In this document: positions 41,355 to 49,414 of the stretch, piece after piece
Layout of the letters: each line of letters opens with the position of its first letter
Position numbering within the stretch: position 1 is the first letter of the stretch
Assembly (NCBI GenBank): GCA_944385665.1
Contig: CALWYB010000004.1
Span: forward strand, 1-64,000
Direction of reading: 5' to 3'
DNA length: 64,000 nucleotides
Source: an uncultured Oscillospiraceae bacterium
GTDB lineage: Bacteria > Bacillota > Clostridia > Oscillospirales > Oscillospiraceae
Notes under the pieces: generated by a model
The model's database searches: none
The model's input: the letters and a program-made list of their open reading frames with translations, nothing else
What the model was told of the DNA's origin: nothing
Position numbers and translations under genes: made by a program

Positions 41355-41564
41355 ATGCCGAAGATCAAGATCAAGACTCATAGCGGCGCTAAGAAGCGCT
41401 TTTCCCTCACGAAGTCCGGCAAGGTCAAGCGCGCCATGACCAAGAAGCGTCACCTGCTCAACGGTCACGGCAAGACCACCAAGCTCAAGCGGGCTCTGCG
41501 CGGCACCACTTACGCCGACAAGACCAACGAGGCCGCCATCAAGCGCATGATCCTGTACAAGTAA
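41355..41564 (+). CDS. rpmI: 50S ribosomal protein bL35
   Basis: A 69-residue, strongly basic protein: PKIKIKTHSGAKKRFSLTKSGKVKRA and then KKRHLLNGHG are the bL35 signature. It lies 21 bases after infC and 20 before rplT in the conserved infC-rpmI-rplT operon. RBS AAAGGAG is ahead. Confidence 0.97.
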   Translation: MPKIKIKTHSGAKKRFSLTKSGKVKRAMTKKRHLLNGHGKTTKLKRALRGTTYADKTNEAAIKRMILYK

Positions 41565-41584
41565 GAAGAGGGAGGTAACGAACA

Positions 41585-41941
41585 ATGGCAAGAGTGAAGG
41601 GCGCGATGATGACGCGCAAGAGAAGAAATAAGATCCTGAAGCTGGCCAAGGGCTACTGGGGTTCCAAGTCCAAGCACTTCAAGATGGCCAACCAGGCCGT
41701 GATGAAGTCCGGTTCTTACGCCTACACCGGCCGTAAGCTGAAGAAGCGTGACTTCCGTCAGCTGTGGATCACCCGCATCAATGCCGCCTGCAAGATGAAC
41801 GGCATGAACTATTCCACCTTCATGAACGGTCTGAAGAAGGCCGGCATCGTCATCAACCGCAAGATGCTCTCCGAGCTGGCGGTGAACGACAAGGCCGCTT
41901 TCGCTCAGCTCACTGAGACCGCCAAGAAGGCCCTGGCCTGA
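41585..41941 (+). CDS. rplT: 50S ribosomal protein bL20
   Basis: A 118-residue basic protein of normal bL20 length, starting [20 protein letters not shown] and including [20 protein letters not shown] residues ([16 protein letters not shown]). It binds early to 23S rRNA during 50S assembly and in Firmicutes represses this operon through the leader. RBS GGAGGTAAC. Confidence 0.97.
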   Translation: MARVKGAMMTRKRRNKILKLAKGYWGSKSKHFKMANQAVMKSGSYAYTGRKLKKRDFRQLWITRINAACKMNGMNYSTFMNGLKKAGIVINRKMLSELAVNDKAAFAQLTETAKKALA

Positions 41942-41955
41942 TCCGATATGTAAAA

Positions 41956-41987
41956 AACGTCTGCGCAAACGCGCAGACGTTTTTTTA
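41956..41987 (+). terminator. Terminator after rplT
   Basis: AACGTCTGCGC, four-base loop, exact complement, seven T. Confidence 0.92.
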
Positions 41988-42030
41988 TAAAAAAATACCG
42001 GAAAATTATCCGGGCAGTTGGGCAAAAACA

Positions 42031-42039
42031 TGGTATAAT
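42031..42039 (+). promoter_or_regulatory. Extended -10 promoter of the two-component system
   Basis: TGGTATAAT is an extended -10 with no good -35. It covers the first in-frame ATG of the kinase frame, which therefore cannot be the start. Confidence 0.55.
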
Positions 42040-42112
42040 GACTCTGGTCAAAAAAGAAAGGCAAGGTCCCCGCAGGGCGGGAGCAGGCAAGACAGAAAGG
42101 ACGGCGGAAGGG

Positions 42113-43417
42113 TTGGAGGAAAAAAAGAAACGGCTGATCCGCTGGCGGGCCAGCCGCTGGGAGCGCAGGCTGCTGGCGGCGCTGGGCACGGCCCTGAGTG
42201 CGGAGCTGTTTTTCAATGTGTGGGCGGATAATTTTCGCATTTCGGCGGCGGTGGTGCTCTACCCCGTGCTTCTGCTTACCCTGATGCAGGACAGCCGCAA
42301 GCCGGACACCGGGGTGCTCACCGCCCTGACGGTGCTGGTGGTGCGGTGCATCATCGGCGTGGCCGGTGGGGAGGAGCTGCTGGCGGTAGCCTGGAAGGAG
42401 TACCCCGGAGCCCTGTTTTATCTGTGCTACGACTGCCTGCTGTGCCTCCAGGTACCAAACCGGTATGAGGCGTCGCTGGCTGCTCTTTGGCGCAGCTTCT
42501 GGGTGTGTGACATCCTCTCCAACACATTGGATCTGACCTTGTCCCGGTTGGAACTGCCCGACGTGTCGGCCATTGTTACCCTGGTGCTGCTGGGGCTGGG
42601 CCGCTCCCTGCTGGCGGCCTGTATTTTATGGGGGATGCAGCGATATCAGCGCCTGCTCATGGAGGAAGAGCATGAGCGGCGGTATCAGCGTCTGTTTCTC
42701 CTCACTGCCAACCTGAAAAATGAGCTGTATTTTCTCAAAAAGGACGCGGAAAACATTGAGGGCATCATGACCCGGGCCTACCAGCTCTATGAAAAGCTGG
42801 GGGCGGAGGAGTACCCGGAATCTTTGCGGCAGCTGGCCCTGTCCATTGCCCGGGATGTGCATGAGGTGAAGAAGGACAACCTGAGCATCATCCGGGGTAT
42901 CGAGGGCGAGGTGGCCGACGCCTACAACGACGAGACCATGCGCATGTCCGATCTTATGCATATTTTGCGGGACACCATGCGCCACATCTTGGGAGAGCGG
43001 CAGAACGACGTGCTGCTGGAGTGCCGGTGTGAGTCGGACTTTGCCACCACGGAGCACTACCGGATCATGTCCATTTTAAAAAACCTGGTGATGAACGCTG
43101 CCGAAGCCATCCAGAGTGGCAAGGGGTCCGGTATGGTCCTGGTGGAGGAGCGGGTGGTACGGGAGCAGCTGATGCTCACGGTGCGGGACACCGGTCCGGG
43201 CATCTCCAAACGTGCCATGCAGAACCTGTTCCAGGTGGGCTACTCCACCAAGTTTGACCCACAGACCGGCAACATCAACCGGGGGGTCGGCCTTCCGGCG
43301 GTGAAGTTTATGGTGGAGGAGCTGGGCGGTGTCATCGAAGTAACCAGTACCGAAGGGGAGGGGGCCTGCTTCCAGGTGACCATCCCGCTGGACAAGTTGA
43401 AGGGAGAAAAAGAATGA
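42113..43417 (+). CDS. Sensor histidine kinase, GlnK (YcbA)/DcuS-like
   Basis: A membrane kinase of about 434 residues. Five to six helices occupy roughly residues 15-190. A dimerisation/phospho-acceptor helix follows with DVHEVKKDNLSIIRG (its His is the acceptor), then the ATPase with ILKNLVMNAAEAIQ (N box), VRDTGPGIS (G1), FQVGYSTK and GVGLPAVKFMVEELGG (G2). This is the DcuS/CitA/GlnK class. The start is uncertain: the ATG at 42038 lies within the promoter -10, so TTG 42113 is proposed. The response regulator overlaps it by four bases, and a glutamate carrier follows, so glutamate or glutamine is the likely signal (inference). Confidence 0.83.
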   Translation: MEEKKKRLIRWRASRWERRLLAALGTALSAELFFNVWADNFRISAAVVLYPVLLLTLMQDSRKPDTGVLTALTVLVVRCIIGVAGGEELLAVAWKEYPGALFYLCYDCLLCLQVPNRYEASLAALWRSFWVCDILSNTLDLTLSRLELPDVSAIVTLVLLGLGRSLLAACILWGMQRYQRLLMEEEHERRYQRLFLLTANLKNELYFLKKDAENIEGIMTRAYQLYEKLGAEEYPESLRQLALSIARDVHEVKKDNLSIIRGIEGEVADAYNDETMRMSDLMHILRDTMRHILGERQNDVLLECRCESDFATTEHYRIMSILKNLVMNAAEAIQSGKGSGMVLVEERVVREQLMLTVRDTGPGISKRAMQNLFQVGYSTKFDPQTGNINRGVGLPAVKFMVEELGGVIEVTSTEGEGACFQVTIPLDKLKGEKE

Positions 43418-44250
43418 GGATCTACATTGTAGAGGACGATATCTCAGTCATCAGCGTTTTGGAGGACATTGTGGAGAGCAATGAGCTGGGAACGGTGTGC
43501 GGAGACAGCGGCAGCGGTGTGGATTTGGATAAAATTCTGGCCATGGCTCCGGATCTGGTGCTGGTAGACCTGCTGATGCCGGGCAAGGACGGGATCCAGG
43601 TGGTCCGGGAGCTGAAGGAGCGGGGCTGCGGCGCCAAGTTTATTATGATCTCTCAGGTGAGCAGCAAGGAGATGGTGGCCAAGGCATACCTGGCCGGGGT
43701 GGACTTTTTTATCAGCAAGCCCATCAACCTCATTGAGGTACGCCAGGTGATCCGGAACATCCGCCAGCAGATGGAAAACGAGCGGGACCTGCACACCATT
43801 CAAAGCGTGTTTACCGTCAAGCAGGCACCCGCGGTGGAGCGGCAGTCCCATTCGGACGTGCAGCGCAAGCGGATCCAGTATATTCTCAGCCAGCTGGGGA
43901 TGGCGGGAGAGAAGGGAGCCAAGGACATCACGGAGATGTGCATGTACCTGCTGGAGCAGCACAAGCAGGTGTGCCAGATGGGGGTGGGCGCTCTGTGCGC
44001 CCAGCTCAGCGACAGCCCCAAGTCCATGGAGCAGCGGGCCCGTCGGGCGGTGGAGCGGGGGCTCAACCACCTGGCCAGCCTGGGGTTGGACGACTACGGC
44101 AATGAGATCTTTACCCAATACGCCTCCCGCCTCTTTCCCTTCCAGGAGGTGCGCTCCGAGATGGCCTTTATCCAGGGAAAAGGGCCCAAGGGCAAGGCCA
44201 ATTTGAAGTGCTTTTTGGACGGTATGTTGGTTTTGACGGAAGAAGAGTGA
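43414..44250 (+). CDS. Response regulator with YcbB (GlnL-like) output domain
   Basis: A 278-residue regulator. The receiver domain (about 1-120) has the acidic pair EDD at 7-9, the phosphorylated Asp in LVLVDLLMPGKDG, and IMISQV and ISKPINL with the Lys. The C-terminal part, beginning near RKRIQYILSQLGMAGEKGAKDI, is of the YcbB/GlnL type rather than OmpR or LuxR. In B. subtilis GlnL turns on glutamine uptake and use. Its ATG overlaps the kinase stop (ATGA). The gltS gene starts 271 bases later; that gap is A/T-rich with recurrent TTTTGAA/TTTGAAG motifs that may be its binding sites. Confidence 0.88.
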   Translation: MRIYIVEDDISVISVLEDIVESNELGTVCGDSGSGVDLDKILAMAPDLVLVDLLMPGKDGIQVVRELKERGCGAKFIMISQVSSKEMVAKAYLAGVDFFISKPINLIEVRQVIRNIRQQMENERDLHTIQSVFTVKQAPAVERQSHSDVQRKRIQYILSQLGMAGEKGAKDITEMCMYLLEQHKQVCQMGVGALCAQLSDSPKSMEQRARRAVERGLNHLASLGLDDYGNEIFTQYASRLFPFQEVRSEMAFIQGKGPKGKANLKCFLDGMLVLTEEE

Positions 44251-44521
44251 AGAAGAATTTTTGAAATCTTCGGAGTTTTGCCTTGCAGATTCAAAAATGA
44301 ACCGTGCAAATTGTGCATAATCGGAAAAAATTAGGAGGAACTGCTGGGAATCTCCAGAGGAAGTGGGCAGATAACCCAAAAATCTGGACGAAGAATTGTG
44401 AAATTTGGGGAAAATAATTTTTTGGTGTAGGATTTTGAAGCAATTTGAAGGAATGAGCATAAAATCTCTTCATGAAGGAACTGGGAAACCAATTTTTTAA
44501 CGAAAAAGGAGAGAGGAAAAC

Positions 44522-45763
44522 ATGCCACAAATTGCGCTGAACATGTACCAGACTGCAGCCATCGCCATGATGCTGTTCGTTTTGGGACGATTCCTGACCA
44601 ACCGCGTTGAGTTCCTGAGAAAGTGCTGTATCCCTGCCCCCGTGGTAGGCGGCCTGATCTTCGCCATCGTACACCTGTGCCTGTATATGGCCGGTGTGGT
44701 GGAGTTCACCTTTGACTCCAACGTGAAGGACTTCTTCATGACTCTGTTCTTCACCAGCGTGGGCTACACCGCCTGCTTCCGTCTGCTGAAGAAGGGCGGC
44801 AAGAAGGTGCTTACCTTCCTGCTGGTCGCCATCGTTATGGTCATTCTGCAGAACATCCTGAGCTCCATCCTGGCCGGCGTCTTTGGCTGGGATCTGCGTC
44901 TGGGCCTGTGCACCGGCTCCATCCCCATGGTGGGCGGCCACGGTACTGCCGGTTCTTACGGCCCCATGATGGAGAAGGATCTGGGCATTGCCGGTGCTAA
45001 CGTCATCGCCATTGCCGCCGCTACCTACGGCCTGGTGGCTGGCTCCCTGATGGGCGGCCCCACTGCCCGTGGCATCATCAACAAGTACAACCTGAAGTCT
45101 AATGAGACTGAGGATGGTGTGGAGCTGGACGACATGAGCGCGGCCGACCGTGAGAAGGCGGAGCGTGTGGATGTGGAGTCCTTCACCAACGCCGCCATCC
45201 TGCTGATCGTGGCCGCTGGCCTGGGCACCCTGCTCACCAATCTGTTCAACAGCGCTCAGATCGATGTCTTTGGAACCACCATTAAGTTCACCTTCCCCAC
45301 CTACATCGGCTCCATGGTCATCGCTGCGATCATCCGGAACGTCTGCGATGCCAAGAACATCGTGATGCCCTCCAAGGCTCTGGATACCTGGGGCAACGTG
45401 TCCCTGTCCATCTTCCTGGCCATCGCTCTGATGTCCGTGTCCCTGTGGCAGCTGGCTGAGGTGGCCGGTCCCATGATCGTCATGCTCATCGCTCAGACCG
45501 TCATGATGTACTTCTTCGCCCGCTTCGTGGTGTACAATGTCATGGGCCACGACTACGAGGCTGCGGTTATGACCTCCGCCTTCTGCGGCTTCGGCATGGG
45601 CGCTACCCCCAACGCCATGGCCAACATGCAGGCCGTCACCAAGCGCTTTGGTCCTGCGCCTCAGGCCTTCTTCGTGGTGCCTCTGGTCGGTTCTCTGTTC
45701 ATCGACTTCTTCAACGGCATCATCATCACCGTGTTCCTGAACTTCTTGCCTCTCTTTGGCTAA
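44522..45763 (+). CDS. gltS: Sodium/glutamate symporter GltS
   Basis: A 413-residue carrier of the ESS family that takes up glutamate with Na+. It has about ten to eleven membrane helices with the two typical loops: CTGSIPMVGGHGTAGSYGP, the first half of the transport core, and AFCGFGMGATPNAMANMQA, the second. A charged cytoplasmic loop (ETEDGVELDDMSAADREKAERV) lies between the halves. RBS AAAGGAG (AAAAAGGAGAG) is eight to twelve bases ahead. Its position behind the GlnK/GlnL-like system strongly suggests induction by extracellular glutamate or glutamine. Confidence 0.95.
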   Translation: MPQIALNMYQTAAIAMMLFVLGRFLTNRVEFLRKCCIPAPVVGGLIFAIVHLCLYMAGVVEFTFDSNVKDFFMTLFFTSVGYTACFRLLKKGGKKVLTFLLVAIVMVILQNILSSILAGVFGWDLRLGLCTGSIPMVGGHGTAGSYGPMMEKDLGIAGANVIAIAAATYGLVAGSLMGGPTARGIINKYNLKSNETEDGVELDDMSAADREKAERVDVESFTNAAILLIVAAGLGTLLTNLFNSAQIDVFGTTIKFTFPTYIGSMVIAAIIRNVCDAKNIVMPSKALDTWGNVSLSIFLAIALMSVSLWQLAEVAGPMIVMLIAQTVMMYFFARFVVYNVMGHDYEAAVMTSAFCGFGMGATPNAMANMQAVTKRFGPAPQAFFVVPLVGSLFIDFFNGIIITVFLNFLPLFG

Positions 45764-45774
45764 GGTTCCCAGAC

Positions 45775-45811
45775 AAAACCGGCCGGTCCCAACAGGGACC
45801 GGCCGGTTTTT
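45775..45811 (+). terminator. Terminator after gltS
   Basis: AAAACCGGCCGGTCCC, four-base loop, exact complement, TTTTT. Confidence 0.92.
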
Positions 45812-45815
45812 GCGT

Positions 45816-45851
45816 AAAAAAGCCCCCGCCGGAAGTGCTTCCGGTGGGGGC
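45816..45851 (-). terminator. Terminator after queH
   Basis: GCCCCC(A)CCGGAAG stem with one mismatch and a two-base loop; six T follow in the minus direction. Confidence 0.82.
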
Positions 45852-45855
45852 ACGA

Positions 45856-46437
45856 TCAGGTCTGCGCAGCTTGTTCCTGTTCTTTTCGTCTGGCCTCCTT
45901 CTTCCACTTGGCGGCCATGTACCGCTCCTCCTCGCTGAAGATGCAGCCGCAGTACTTCTGCATGTAGAAGCCGTGTTCCCGAGCGAACTCCTGTCCCTCC
46001 CGAAAGAGGGGGCGGAAGTCCCGGTAGAGAAACTCCACCCCGTACTGCTTCCCCATCTCTGCGGCAATGGAGGCGATGGCCTCGTGCTTCTGGTAGGGGG
46101 AGATAAGCAGGGAGGTGGTGAAGGAGTCAAAGCCGTGCTCTGCGGCATACTTGGCGGTCTCCTCCATCCGCATCCGGTAGCAGTAGGCGCAGCGGCCGTC
46201 AATGTTGTCGGCCACGTGGGTGATAAAGGAGCGCAGGTCATACCGTCCGCCGATGATCAGTTTCATGCCGATCTCTTTGGCATAGTTCTCCAGGGTGGAT
46301 TTCCGGGCCTGGTACTCCGTGTAGGGGTGGATGTTGGGATTGAACCAGAAGCCGGTGACCGAGTGGCCCTCCTGGCGCAGCTGGGCGATGGGGCGGTTGG
46401 CGCAGGGAGCGCAGCAGATGTGCATGAGAGTGTTCAT
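45856..46437 (-). CDS. queH: Epoxyqueuosine reductase QueH
   Basis: A 193-residue member of the QueH (DUF208) family that carries out the last step of queuosine formation in tRNA, reducing epoxyqueuosine. The conserved Cys pairs are present: HICCAPCANRP near the N-terminus, DGRCAYCYRMR in the middle and QKYCGCIFSEEERY near the end, which hold an Fe-S cluster and a nearby metal. The start at 46437 has GGAGGA six bases ahead. It overlaps the upstream SLOG gene by four bases. The C-terminus is rich in Lys/Glu/Gln. Confidence 0.93.
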   Translation of the reverse strand: MNTLMHICCAPCANRPIAQLRQEGHSVTGFWFNPNIHPYTEYQARKSTLENYAKEIGMKLIIGGRYDLRSFITHVADNIDGRCAYCYRMRMEETAKYAAEHGFDSFTTSLLISPYQKHEAIASIAAEMGKQYGVEFLYRDFRPLFREGQEFAREHGFYMQKYCGCIFSEEERYMAAKWKKEARRKEQEQAAQT

Positions 46438-46946
46438 GAGGGTTCCTCCAGTGAAACCGGATGGATTTGCAGACCCTTCCGGATGGCATATAACAGAGTT
46501 TGAGCGGTGCCCCCTTGAGGGACGCCGTTGTAGACGGTGAGGATGTGGGCGGCGTGGTCCACCATATACCGGTTGCGGCGCATCATGCAGAAGCGGTCGT
46601 ACTGGTGCTGGACCAGGGTCTCGTAGTCGCACCGGTCCAGGATGGACTGGTAGCGGGCCTGGTCCTCCGCGGGCCAGCTCTGGGCCTGGCTCTCACAGGG
46701 GCGGGCACACTCCAGGGTGACGCCGGGATGGCGTTCCCGCAGTGCCAGCACCGCCTCGGCGAAGTACAGGTCGGCTCCCCGGGCCATGCCGCAGATAAAG
46801 TGACGGGCACCCTCCTCATAGACCTGCTCCAGGGCGGCAGACAGCCGCTGTTTCAGCGCCACACAGCGGGAATCGTTCTCATCGGTGCCCCAGGGCAGCT
46901 TGTCCGGCCGATGGCCGGTAAAGCAGCAGGTGCTGGCCTTATCCAT
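46434..46946 (-). CDS. SLOG family protein (DUF1273, YpsA-like)
   Basis: A 170-residue Rossmann-like SLOG/DUF1273 protein. CCFTGHRPDKLPWG and FICGMARGADLYFAEAVLALRE are the ligand-loop motifs, and MVDHAAHILTVYNGVPQGGTAQTLLYA closes the fold. SLOG proteins bind nucleotide-type ligands; YpsA of B. subtilis affects cell division, but no biochemical role is fixed. It is followed by queH with a four-base overlap, so the two are one transcript. Confidence 0.85.
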   Translation of the reverse strand: MDKASTCCFTGHRPDKLPWGTDENDSRCVALKQRLSAALEQVYEEGARHFICGMARGADLYFAEAVLALRERHPGVTLECARPCESQAQSWPAEDQARYQSILDRCDYETLVQHQYDRFCMMRRNRYMVDHAAHILTVYNGVPQGGTAQTLLYAIRKGLQIHPVSLEEPS

Positions 46947-47050
46947 GGCAGGTCCTCCTCTCCGACGGGGTTGAGGCCATTGTAATATAGCGGCGGAGGA
47001 AAGTCAACGGAAGGTCGAATATGCGTTCTAATTCGGCAAAAAACCAGGGG

Positions 47051-47078
47051 TTGCAATTTTCCAGCCGATGTGTATAAT
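47051..47078 (+). promoter_or_regulatory. Promoter of the FMN riboswitch-ribU transcript
   Basis: TTGCAA (47051-47056), 16 bases, TATAAT (47073-47078). The rest of 46947-47050 shows nothing further. Confidence 0.75.
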
Positions 47079-47101
47079 AGGAAATAGACAACTGAATGAT
47101 A

Positions 47102-47220
47102 TGTCTTCAGGGCGGGGTGAAAGTCCCCACTGGCGGTATAGTCCGCGACCAAACCTCTGTGGTTTGCTGACCCGGTGCAACTCCGGGACCAACGGTCATA
47201 GTCCGGATGGAAGAAGATGT
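47102..47220 (+). ncRNA. FMN riboswitch (RFN element)
   Basis: Closely follows the RFN consensus: CAGGGCGGGGTGAAAGTCCC, CACTGGCGGTATAGTCCGCG, GCTGACCCGGTGCAACTCCG, GGACCAACGGTCATAGTCCG and GATGGAAGAAGA in order. Downstream, GTGT(C)AAAACAAT (47221-47233) can pair with ATTGTTTTACAC (47272-47283), and CACCTCCTT (47262-47270) can pair with the ribU ribosome site AAGGAG (47320-47325). There is no T-run, so control of translation is more likely than termination. Confidence 0.96.
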
Positions 47221-47333
47221 GTGTCAAAACAATGACGCGCGCCTTTGGCACGCGGAAAGCGCACCTCCTTGATTGTTTTACACCTGGAAGACATGTTCTT
47301 TCAGATGGATGAAACAAAAAAGGAGTGTTTTTT

Positions 47334-48023
47334 ATGTCCGCACCTTCTGTGACCGGCACCCCGGCCCGCGCCAAGATGGATACCAAGGTGATGGTGAGCC
47401 TGGCCATGCTGACCGGCATCGCCTATATTGTGATGTTGGCCTCCAAGCTGATGCCCAGCGTCTACGGCTTTTTGGATTTCGACTTCAAGGATGTGATCAT
47501 CTGCATCGGCGGCTTCACTTTTGGCCCTATGGCCGCCGCCATCATCGCCATTATGGTGGCTTTTATTGAGATGATCACCATCAGCAGTACCGGCTTTTGG
47601 GGTTTCCTGATGAACGCCTTGGCCACCTGTGCCTTCTGCTGCACCGCCTCTTTCCTGTATAAGAAGCTGCACACCAAGAAGGGCGCCGTGCTGGGCCTGA
47701 CCTGCGGCCTGGTGGCGCTGGTTGCGGTGATGCTGCTGTGGAACTATCTCATTACCCCCATCTATCAGGGAATGCCCCGGGAGGCCATTGTGGACCTGCT
47801 GGTGCCGGTGTTTCTTCCCTTCAACCTGGCCAAGGGCGGCATGAATATGGCCGCCACCCTGCTGATTTACCCCCCTGTGGTGGCCGCCCTGCGGGGCGCC
47901 GGTGTGGTGCCTCCCTCTCAGAGCGGACAGGCTAAAAAGATCAGCGCGGGCTTTGTGCTGTTCTCTCTGGCACTGCTGGTCACCTTTGTGGTATTCGCCC
48001 TGGTTCTGGCCGGTGTGATCTGA
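47334..48023 (+). CDS. ribU: Riboflavin ECF transporter substrate subunit RibU
   Basis: A 229-residue membrane protein with six helices, the S component of an energy-coupling factor transporter. FDFKDVIICIGGFTFGPMAAAIIAIMVAFIEM and FNLAKGGMNMAATLLIY (positions about 49-80 and 161-177) are the RibU hallmarks for riboflavin binding. The FMN riboswitch in front confirms the substrate. It needs the shared EcfA-EcfA-EcfT module, which is encoded at 58.7-61.6 kb. The start at 47334 has AAGGAG eight bases ahead; an in-frame GTG at 47325 lies inside that site. Confidence 0.95.
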   Translation: MSAPSVTGTPARAKMDTKVMVSLAMLTGIAYIVMLASKLMPSVYGFLDFDFKDVIICIGGFTFGPMAAAIIAIMVAFIEMITISSTGFWGFLMNALATCAFCCTASFLYKKLHTKKGAVLGLTCGLVALVAVMLLWNYLITPIYQGMPREAIVDLLVPVFLPFNLAKGGMNMAATLLIYPPVVAALRGAGVVPPSQSGQAKKISAGFVLFSLALLVTFVVFALVLAGVI

Positions 48024-48033
48024 TTGGAATGAT

Positions 48034-48068
48034 AAAACAGCGCGGGCAATTGCCCGCGCTGTTTTTTT
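48034..48068 (+). terminator. Terminator after ribU
   Basis: AAACAGCGCGGGCA and its complement with almost no loop, then seven T. Confidence 0.88.
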
Positions 48069-48079
48069 ACTGAAAATCT

Positions 48080-48093
48080 GGAACGAATGTTTG
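48080..48093 (+). promoter_or_regulatory. Candidate LexA/DinR (SOS) box of dinB
   Basis: GGAACGAATGTTTG matches the Gram-positive SOS consensus CGAAC-N4-GTTCG at 8 of 10 fixed positions and overlaps the -35 by three bases. Confidence 0.5.
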
Positions 48094-48119
48094 ACAATGG
48101 GGCTGCGAAGGCATAAGAT
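48091..48119 (+). promoter_or_regulatory. Promoter of dinB
   Basis: TTGACA (48091-48096), 17 bases, TAAGAT (48114-48119). Confidence 0.65.
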
Positions 48120-48139
48120 AAAGAAAAGGAGGCGGAAGC

Positions 48140-49384
48140 ATGGACCGGGTGATTTTCCACTGTGATCTGAATAGCTTTTACGCCTCGGTGGAACTGCTGA
48201 GCCACCCGGAGCTGCGCCACCTCCCTGTGGCGGTGTGCGGCGACCCGGAGAGCCGCCATGGCATCATCCTGGCCAAAAACGAGCCGGCCAAGCGGTTCCA
48301 GGTCAGGACCGCCGAGACCATCTGGCAGGCCCGGAAGAAGTGCCCTGACTTGGTGCTCCTCCCCGCTCACCACCACAAGTACCGGGAGTACTCCCGGCGG
48401 GTCAACGCCCTCTACCAGCAGTACACCGATCTGGTGGAGCCCTTCGGCATCGACGAGAGCTGGCTGGACGTCACGGGGACTCTCCACCTCTTCGGCGGCG
48501 ACCCGGTGGCCCTGGCCGACCGCCTGCGGGAGCGGATGCGGGGAGAGCTGGGGCTGACTATCTCGGTAGGGGTGTCTTTCAACAAGGTGTTTGCCAAGCT
48601 GGGCAGCGACTACAAAAAGCCAGACGCCACCACCTGCATCACCCCGGATAATTTTCGGGACATCGTCTGGCCCCTGCCGGTGACCGACCTGCTGTTTGTG
48701 GGAAAGGCGGCGGGGCGCACCTTGGAGAAGTTTGGGGTGCGCACCATTGGGGAGCTGGCCCAGTTTGACCGGGAGGCCCTCTATCAGCTGTTGGGGCGGC
48801 CGGGCGCCCAGCTCCACGACTACGCCAATGGACTGGACCGCTCCCCGGTGGCTCCGGCGGGGGAGCACGCGCCCCCCAAGTCGGTGGGCAACGGGCTCAC
48901 CTTTCCTAAAAATCTCCAGGGCCGGGAGGAGATCCGCTCCGGCATCGCCATGCTCTCCGACCAGGTGGCCGCCCGGCTGCGCCGCCACGGCATGAAGTGC
49001 GGCGGGGTGGCCCTCACCGTCCGGGACCCCAACTTCCGGGACGTGAGCCGCCAGAAGCAGCTGGACCGGCCCACCCATCTCAGCCGGGAGCTGGCCCGGG
49101 AGGCCATGGACCTGGCGGACCAGTTGTGGAATATGAGCCTGCCGGTGCGGGCGCTCACCGTTACCGCCATCTATCTGGTGCCCGAGGAGGAGGCCGCCGC
49201 CCAGCAGGACCTGTTTGCCGGAGCGGAGGAGGAGAAGCGGCAACGGCTGGAGCAGCTGGACCGGGCCATGGACGCCATCCGGGACAAGTACGGCAAGGGG
49301 GCCATCGGCCGGGCATCCACCCCCAAAGGGATGGACCGGGAGCGGCACGCCCCGCCGCCAGGCGGCGCATATCATTCGGAATAG
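48140..49384 (+). CDS. dinB: DNA polymerase IV (Y family)
   Basis: A 414-residue translesion polymerase. The catalytic acidic residues lie in FHCDLNSFYASVE (Asp 8) and GIDESWLDVT. YKKPDATTCITPDN and the HhH motifs (DLLFVGKAAGRTLEKFGVRTIGEL) follow, then the little-finger domain. The C-terminal QQDLFAG resembles a beta-clamp-binding QxxLF motif, and the tail after it is rich in Arg/Pro. It copies past damaged bases with low fidelity. RBS AAAGGAGG is 7 bases ahead. A candidate SOS box at the promoter suggests damage induction. It is followed 30 bases later by a phosphate transporter gene. Confidence 0.95.
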   Translation: MDRVIFHCDLNSFYASVELLSHPELRHLPVAVCGDPESRHGIILAKNEPAKRFQVRTAETIWQARKKCPDLVLLPAHHHKYREYSRRVNALYQQYTDLVEPFGIDESWLDVTGTLHLFGGDPVALADRLRERMRGELGLTISVGVSFNKVFAKLGSDYKKPDATTCITPDNFRDIVWPLPVTDLLFVGKAAGRTLEKFGVRTIGELAQFDREALYQLLGRPGAQLHDYANGLDRSPVAPAGEHAPPKSVGNGLTFPKNLQGREEIRSGIAMLSDQVAARLRRHGMKCGGVALTVRDPNFRDVSRQKQLDRPTHLSRELAREAMDLADQLWNMSLPVRALTVTAIYLVPEEEAAAQQDLFAGAEEEKRQRLEQLDRAMDAIRDKYGKGAIGRASTPKGMDRERHAPPPGGAYHSE

Positions 49385-49414
49385 GGACATACCGTGGGAC
49401 ATGGAGGTGACTTC

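Noticed and set aside
47273..47569. Plus-strand frame of 98 codons at the start of ribU
   Set aside because: It is in another frame of ribU and the riboswitch expression region; the ribU frame has the proper ribosome site and domain.
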